This document shows positions 59,630 through 64,000 of a stretch of DNA of 64,000 nucleotides, piece by piece. Source of the stretch: Prochlorococcus marinus CUG1416 (lineage in GTDB: Bacteria > Cyanobacteriota > Cyanobacteriia > PCC-6307 > Cyanobiaceae). The first letter of the stretch is position 1; each line of letters opens with the position of its first letter. Below the pieces are notes generated by a model that was not told the DNA's origin, did no database searches, and saw nothing but the letters and a program-made list of their open reading frames with translations. Location of the stretch: assembly GCF_017695965.1 (NCBI RefSeq), contig NZ_JAAORM010000005.1, positions 1-64,000 on the forward strand, read 5' to 3'. Made by a program: the position numbers and the translations under genes.

Positions 59630-59887
59630 ATGAATATAGACATATTTGGTTATTTTGCAGCGATTCTAACAACAGCTGCATTTTTACCTCAATTGATAAA
59701 AACTTTAAGAACGAAAAAGGCAGATGATGTTTCTTTGACAACTTTAGTAATGTTTATTATCGGGGTATTGTCTTGGATTATTTACGGTTATAAGATTTCA
59801 TCTACACCAATACTGATAGCTAATTTAATTACCTTAATCTTAAATCTATTGATATTAATCTCAAAGATATATTTTTCAAAAAACTAA
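59630..59887 (+). CDS. SemiSWEET-type PQ-loop transporter
   Basis: An 85-residue three-helix protein with FLPQLIKTLRTKKADDVSLT, the PQ-loop motif, and a third helix (ILIANLITLILNLLILISKI). SemiSWEETs act as dimers and carry sugars. Directly follows the Prx-like gene (16 bp). Confidence 0.88.
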   Translation: MNIDIFGYFAAILTTAAFLPQLIKTLRTKKADDVSLTTLVMFIIGVLSWIIYGYKISSTPILIANLITLILNLLILISKIYFSKN

Positions 59888-59971
59888 AGACAGCAATAGT
59901 AGCTCTAATAGTATTAAAGTATTTCTATTTTACTTAAAAAGTAATTATTATAGAATTAAAATTTACTGATC

Positions 59972-60196
59972 TTGAAAACTTCAAAATGCTGGGTTTGGTT
60001 TAAAGGAAGCCTTAACAATAGTGGTTTTTGGAAAGAAGGGTTTACATGCACTTTTGACGAGAAACCGGGGGTTTTAATAGAAAGTCCTGCTTACGTAACT
60101 TGTAGAGTTCCAACTTGGAGAGTTTCGACTAGAGAACCAGAAAATTTATATAAATCTCCGATAATCCCAGATAAAGCATTATGGAAAATAATTTAA
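59972..60196 (+). CDS. small conserved-looking protein, 74 aa
   Basis: Start TTG. Product has Trp-rich patches (KCWVWFKGSLNNSGFWKEGF, TCRVPTWRVSTREP) and ends IIPDKALWKII. Four Cys/Trp clusters suggest a compact beta domain. No known family. It precedes the AEC transporter. Confidence 0.55.
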   Translation: MKTSKCWVWFKGSLNNSGFWKEGFTCTFDEKPGVLIESPAYVTCRVPTWRVSTREPENLYKSPIIPDKALWKII

Positions 60197-60255
60197 ATAA
60201 TCCATACCAAAAAAAACTTTTTTTTACTGCACTCCGGCAAGTTAATATTACTTTA

Positions 60256-61205
60256 ATGAATATTTAATTAATACCATCTACTCTCTTTTTATAAATATTA
60301 TCCCTTTCTTAATTTTTGGTTTTTTTCTTGGTAAAAAGAACCCAAAGATTTCTGAAAATATTGCAAGACCTTTAATAAGATTTGGCATTCCATTAAGTGT
60401 AATGGGTCTTTTATTAAAAGAGGGTATAGATATAAACCTAATTAAAAGTGCAATATTGGCATTTTCTATAATTGGATTTTTATTAATTTTAATAAACATA
60501 TTCCCAATATTTAAAAACAGACTTCCAAATTACAGCTTGCAGCTGGCAGGCCTAATAGGTAATACATCATTTCTTGGAATACCAATTGCAATAGCTCTTC
60601 TCCCTTCAAAAACCATAAACTTTACTATAGGATTTGATTTAGGGACAACACTATTCGCTTGGATATTTGGACCTTTTTTTCTACAAAAAAAATCTCAAAA
60701 AAATAATATCCCATATATCAAAGGATTATTAAATGCATTGATAAATAGTCCTGCATCAAGAGGGATAATTGGTGTACTTTTAGCATACCTTTTCCAAATA
60801 GATGGGGCCTTAGGTAATTATCTTTGGGTCCCTGCAAGAATAGTTATTGCTTTGGCAATAATTACTGTAGGAACAAGACTTGGATTAATAACAAATCAAA
60901 AGGATAAGATTCTTGATCTAAATGAAGAAATTAAATTTTCCATTTTATTAAAGTTATTTATTCTTCCTTTTATTATTTTTTTAGCAAGCAAATTTCTAAA
61001 TTTTGACTTCTATCAATCAGCAGCAGTAATTCTTCAGGCAGGAACTCCAACGGCAATATCAACAATTTTAATGGCAGAGGCTTATGGAGTGAGACAAAAG
61101 ATCGCTTCAAAAATTCTTTTTTCCACAACTTTAATTTCAATAGTTACAATTCCTCTTTTAACAATTTGCATAAAAGCAGTCAATGAAACGACTTACAAAG
61201 GTTAG
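60256..61205 (+). CDS. AEC-family auxin-efflux-type permease, 5' end frameshifted or start unclear
   Basis: The body (60402-61205) has eight or more helices with IGNTSFLGIPIAIALLPSKT, GTPTAISTILMAEAY and GIIGVLLAYLF. These are hallmarks of the AEC family (malonate or auxin carriers). Upstream of 60402 the frame is open to 60249 but has no ATG, GTG or TTG. An ATG at 60256 is one base out of frame. Adding an A to ATGAA gives MKYLINTIYSLFINIIPFLI in frame with the rest, matching the expected N-terminal helix. Either a one-base loss, an error, or a non-standard start. The shorter start at 60402 would omit a helix. Confidence 0.7.
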
Positions 61206-61272
61206 ACGCATGGTTAATGAATATTGTAAAGATAATATCCGGATAACTACATAATGTCTTAAGATTTAGGTT

Positions 61273-61524
61273 ATGAAGTCAGCAAGCCCTGAAAATGAAT
61301 ATATTCCTTTAAATCTCAGGATTTCTTTGAGGAAGGATACTCTAAGGCTTATAACAGAGATGGCTCAAGATATGGGAATAAGCATTAATGAAGTTTTTAG
61401 TTTTTTAGCTGAAGATTCTGTAATTGATCTCGAATTACTCGAAGATTTGCATCAAATTGAAATTCCAAATAAGTGCAGCCTTGATGACCTGAAAAAAGCT
61501 ATTCTTAAAAAAAGGCTTTGTTAA
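61273..61524 (+). CDS. small protein with ribbon-helix-helix-like pattern, 83 aa
   Basis: An N-terminal strand (IPLNLRISLRKDT) followed by two helices (LRLITEMAQDMG, INEVFSFLAEDSV) resembles a CopG/Arc-type DNA-binding fold. The rest is acidic. No toxin gene lies next to it. It overlaps the end of the ArnT-like gene by 4 bp. Role unknown. Confidence 0.5.
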   Translation: MKSASPENEYIPLNLRISLRKDTLRLITEMAQDMGISINEVFSFLAEDSVIDLELLEDLHQIEIPNKCSLDDLKKAILKKRLC

Positions 61525-63326
61525 AATTTCTCAACTTTTCTATTTTTCCAGTCAGATTTATAACCACTTTTAACTAAAAAATCAGAAAACTTATTTAAAT
61601 CACTTTTCTGAATACGCCATAAATTATAAATCCCATATTGGCCCAATTTTTGATGATTAATTTTTGACCAATGAGGTTCTTGGGAAGAATAATCGTCTAT
61701 AACAACCAATAAAGATTTGTATTCATAATCAGGTTGATCCTTATAATTTTTTCGCCTGTCAGTATTTATTCTGTCTGACAGGTTAATTAATCCTTCTTTA
61801 GTATTTGGCTCATAAAAAACTATTTGTCTCGAATAATAATGTAAAGACGGTTTTCTTATCCCAATCATTGCTAGAGTTTCCTTCCCATCACGAATACCTA
61901 AAATTAATTTTGAGATATTCCTTAAAGGTAATTGCCTTGAAGTATCTGCTAATTTTCTTATTGGCGACATCAAAAAAGTTTGTCCAATTAGGAGCAAAAT
62001 TTGAAGATAAAGAAAGATATCTTTGGCTTTTAAAGAAAATAAAATTATTGCAAGAACAGTAAATAAAGAGAAAAATAATTTGGCTTTAAAAATTATCCCA
62101 TAACTTATTAGATCAGATGCAAGATTAGGCATTTCAGGATCATTTATTGAACCTAACCAAATATTTGAGAAAAAGAATGCTATTGAAAGTCCAAACAAAA
62201 TTAAAATATTAATAATCCATAAATATACATAAGTTTTATTTCGATCTTTTAAGTTTATAAAGCTATTACTGATTAAAATTGCAGCCGCTGGAATTGCTGG
62301 CAACCAATAGCTTGGCAGTTTCGTAGCAGAAATACTAAAGAAGATTAAAACTGATGTTAACCAGCATAGGGAATATGTATAAAGGGTTTCAGAAACCTTG
62401 CAACTTTCTTTTAAACTTTTCGAGAAATCCTTAAAAGCTTCAAATACACCGTGATATAAAAAAGGGGTGAATGGTAATGAAGCCAATATCATTATGTAGA
62501 GAAAAAACCAGAACGGCTCAGCATGATTATTGACAACTGATGTATATCTTTGAAAATTATGATAACCAAAAAAATTGTCCCAAAAAGGCTTTCCTTCTTT
62601 AATCAGTTCTAAGATATACCATGGAACACTTATTAGAATTGTTATTAATAAACCTTTCTTAGGGTTTATCTTGCAAAGCAAACTTCTCCAATCTTTCTGA
62701 ATAAATAAAAATGATGTAATAGTAAGTGTTGCTAAAACAAATGCAACAGGTCCTTTCGTTAAAATTGCTAACCCCAAAAATACCCATGCTGAGATGCATT
62801 TATCATTATTCTCACTTGCCATTCTTCTCCAAAATAAAAGCAGGCTAATTCCTAAAGTTCCAGTTAATAGAGAATCACTCACAGCAGTTCTACTCCAGAT
62901 GATTATTAATGGAGACAGAGCAAAACCTAATGATGCAACTATTGGAGTGAGGAAATACTTATCACCTTTCTGTGGCCAACAACACAAGGTATCTCCAATC
63001 ATCAGCATTAAAAATAATGAGCCTAAAGCCGAAGGAAGTCTGGCTGAGAGTGTCCCGAAACTATCCCAAATCTCATTTTTTGGTAATGAGTAAAAAAAAC
63101 CCATTAGCCAATATATTAGTGGAGGCTTATCAAAACGGAAAATTCCATTGACTTTTGGCGTTAACCAATCCCCAGATTCACTCATTGCCCGTGCAGCAGC
63201 GGCAAATAAAGGTGGGGTTTCATCCACCAGTCCTGTTTTCCCTAAATCTAAAATAAATAAAATAATCCCAGAAACTAAAACTATTAATAAGGTTATAATC
63301 CTTTTTTTTGAATTTAGAAGAATCAT
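61521..63326 (-). CDS. ArnT/PMT-like glycosyltransferase (GT39/GT83)
   Basis: A 601-residue membrane protein with about 12 helices. GLVDETPPLFAAAARAM is the acidic loop of the active site (D-E motif) after helix 1; FRFDKPPLIYWLMGFFYSL follows. The C-terminal soluble part (about residues 470-601) ends FLVKSGYKSDWKNRKVEKF. It transfers a sugar from a polyprenyl phosphate to a lipid or protein acceptor. The companion GT4 gene suggests cell-surface glycan work. Confidence 0.88.
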   Translation of the reverse strand: MILLNSKKRIITLLIVLVSGIILFILDLGKTGLVDETPPLFAAAARAMSESGDWLTPKVNGIFRFDKPPLIYWLMGFFYSLPKNEIWDSFGTLSARLPSALGSLFLMLMIGDTLCCWPQKGDKYFLTPIVASLGFALSPLIIIWSRTAVSDSLLTGTLGISLLLFWRRMASENNDKCISAWVFLGLAILTKGPVAFVLATLTITSFLFIQKDWRSLLCKINPKKGLLITILISVPWYILELIKEGKPFWDNFFGYHNFQRYTSVVNNHAEPFWFFLYIMILASLPFTPFLYHGVFEAFKDFSKSLKESCKVSETLYTYSLCWLTSVLIFFSISATKLPSYWLPAIPAAAILISNSFINLKDRNKTYVYLWIINILILFGLSIAFFFSNIWLGSINDPEMPNLASDLISYGIIFKAKLFFSLFTVLAIILFSLKAKDIFLYLQILLLIGQTFLMSPIRKLADTSRQLPLRNISKLILGIRDGKETLAMIGIRKPSLHYYSRQIVFYEPNTKEGLINLSDRINTDRRKNYKDQPDYEYKSLLVVIDDYSSQEPHWSKINHQKLGQYGIYNLWRIQKSDLNKFSDFLVKSGYKSDWKNRKVEKF

Positions 63327-63340
63327 TTACTATATTAATT

Positions 63341-64000
63341 TTACTTATATTCGTTGATTACCTTATTAAGCCAGTTCATAACCTTGTTAGCAAATATATC
63401 TGTGGAAGCATTTTTTTCTACCCATTCTCTACAATTTTTACGCTTTATTTTTTCAATAATCTCTACATAGGAAAGAAGACTTTCTTTATCATCAGGATCG
63501 GCAAGATAACCTGTTTGCCCGTGCTGAATAATTTCACTAGGTCCTCCCCTTTTATATGCTATAACTGGCACTCCACAAGCTAAAGCTTCAACAACAACGT
63601 TTCCATATGCCTCATTCCATTTCGGAGTATTTAGCAAAACTCTGCATTTACCAAGTTCTTTTTGTAATTCATCGGTTGTCAAGAAACCCATCCAATCTAT
63701 AGTTCCTTGAGGAAATGATTGTTCTATCTTTGATGCGTAGGTCTCATCTTCTATAACTCCCCAAACATTTAGTTTCTCGCCAAGTTGATTTGCTGCAAAA
63801 ACCGCATCCTCTAAACCTTTCTCCGGTGCCACTCTTCCAACCCAAGCCAAGGGTCCCTTCGATGAATCTTGGAAAATATAATTATCTAATTTAAAACCGT
63901 TCCCAATAATTGTTGGTTTTTTTATAAATGGATAATCACTAGCTTGTATTTTTGAATGAAAAGCAAAATTGTTTGGATGTCTAGCATATACCTTGGAGAT
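63341..64000 (-). CDS. glycosyltransferase family 4, cut by the window edge
   Basis: The frame stays open up to the window edge, so the N-terminus lies outside. Visible: LAWVGRVAPEKGLEDAVFAA (C-terminal domain start), FLTTDELQKELGKCRVLLNT, EAYGNVVVEALACGVPVIAY and RGGPSEIIQHGQTGYLADPD. These are the E-x(7)-E UDP/GDP-sugar-binding region and terminal motifs. Stop at 63341. The next gene downstream on the strand is the ArnT-like enzyme, 14 bp further. Confidence 0.92.
   Translation of the reverse strand: MSKVYARHPNNFAFHSKIQASDYPFIKKPTIIGNGFKLDNYIFQDSSKGPLAWVGRVAPEKGLEDAVFAANQLGEKLNVWGVIEDETYASKIEQSFPQGTIDWMGFLTTDELQKELGKCRVLLNTPKWNEAYGNVVVEALACGVPVIAYKRGGPSEIIQHGQTGYLADPDDKESLLSYVEIIEKIKRKNCREWVEKNASTDIFANKVMNWLNKVINEYK

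Overview
The window reads as a chromosome segment of a high-light-adapted Prochlorococcus. The DNA is very A+T rich (about 30% G+C by eye) and densely packed. It carries psbD/psbC, petM, ycf4, ycf39, a Pcb chlorophyll a/b antenna gene, a run of three hli genes, a split pntA, cobQ, an NTRC-type thioredoxin reductase, and many short proteins of 30-100 residues. No rRNA, CRISPR array, complete insertion sequence or recombinase gene is visible. One tRNA (Ser, CGA) is present.

Layout. 1-8.7 kb is an accessory-looking stretch of tiny genes. It holds an SRAP protein, DUF3303 and two DUF2839 proteins, a probable pair of related small RNAs near 2.6 kb, and a metal-handling cluster (MauE-like pseudogene, DUF411, DUF3721, small PepSY-like membrane protein) at 3.6-5.3 kb. 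8.7-18.3 kb has an Nramp-like transporter, an NSS/SNF sodium symporter, SelO, a secreted cupin, three hli genes and several small or broken genes. 18.3-44.7 kb is core metabolism: ychF, an HlyD-type adaptor, polA, cysS, dxr, pntA1/A2/B, NTRC, infA, ycf39, petM, ilvH, a cyclophilin, ycf4, psbD-psbC, maf, cobQ-ferredoxin and an outer-membrane barrel. 44.9-49.3 kb is again accessory: a Yfr2-like ncRNA, a rhomboid protease, small gene pairs, and a stretch ending at tRNA-Ser(CGA). That stretch holds a 12-bp copy of the tRNA 3' end, a triple 10-bp iteron and a 70-bp direct repeat around one gene. 49.4-58.7 kb is rich in iron-related genes: futA/idiA, a PiuC-like dioxygenase, an iron-uptake-type porin with a predicted Yfr1 pairing site over its ribosome binding region, and a pcb next to flavodoxin (an isiAB-like arrangement). 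58.9-64 kb has a Prx-like protein, a SemiSWEET, an AEC transporter, an ArnT-like glycosyltransferase and a truncated GT4 glycosyltransferase.

How the genes fit together. The photosystem II core genes, their assembly factor Ycf39, the photosystem I assembly factor Ycf4, PetM and the HLIPs form the light-harvesting and protection part. FutA, the porin, Pcb and flavodoxin look like an iron-limitation set. The DUF411 cluster looks like metal (perhaps copper) handling.

The most striking theme is small-scale gene damage. One gene has a TA-repeat slip plus a nonsense codon, three genes show apparent one-base losses in homopolymers, one has an in-frame TAA, and an otherwise intact cyclophilin begins at ATA where an ATG overlap is expected. 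The second is the tRNA-Ser junction, which looks like the scar or attachment site of a tRNA-targeting element. Small genes were found by reading frames by hand, so their confidence is lower than that of the large genes.
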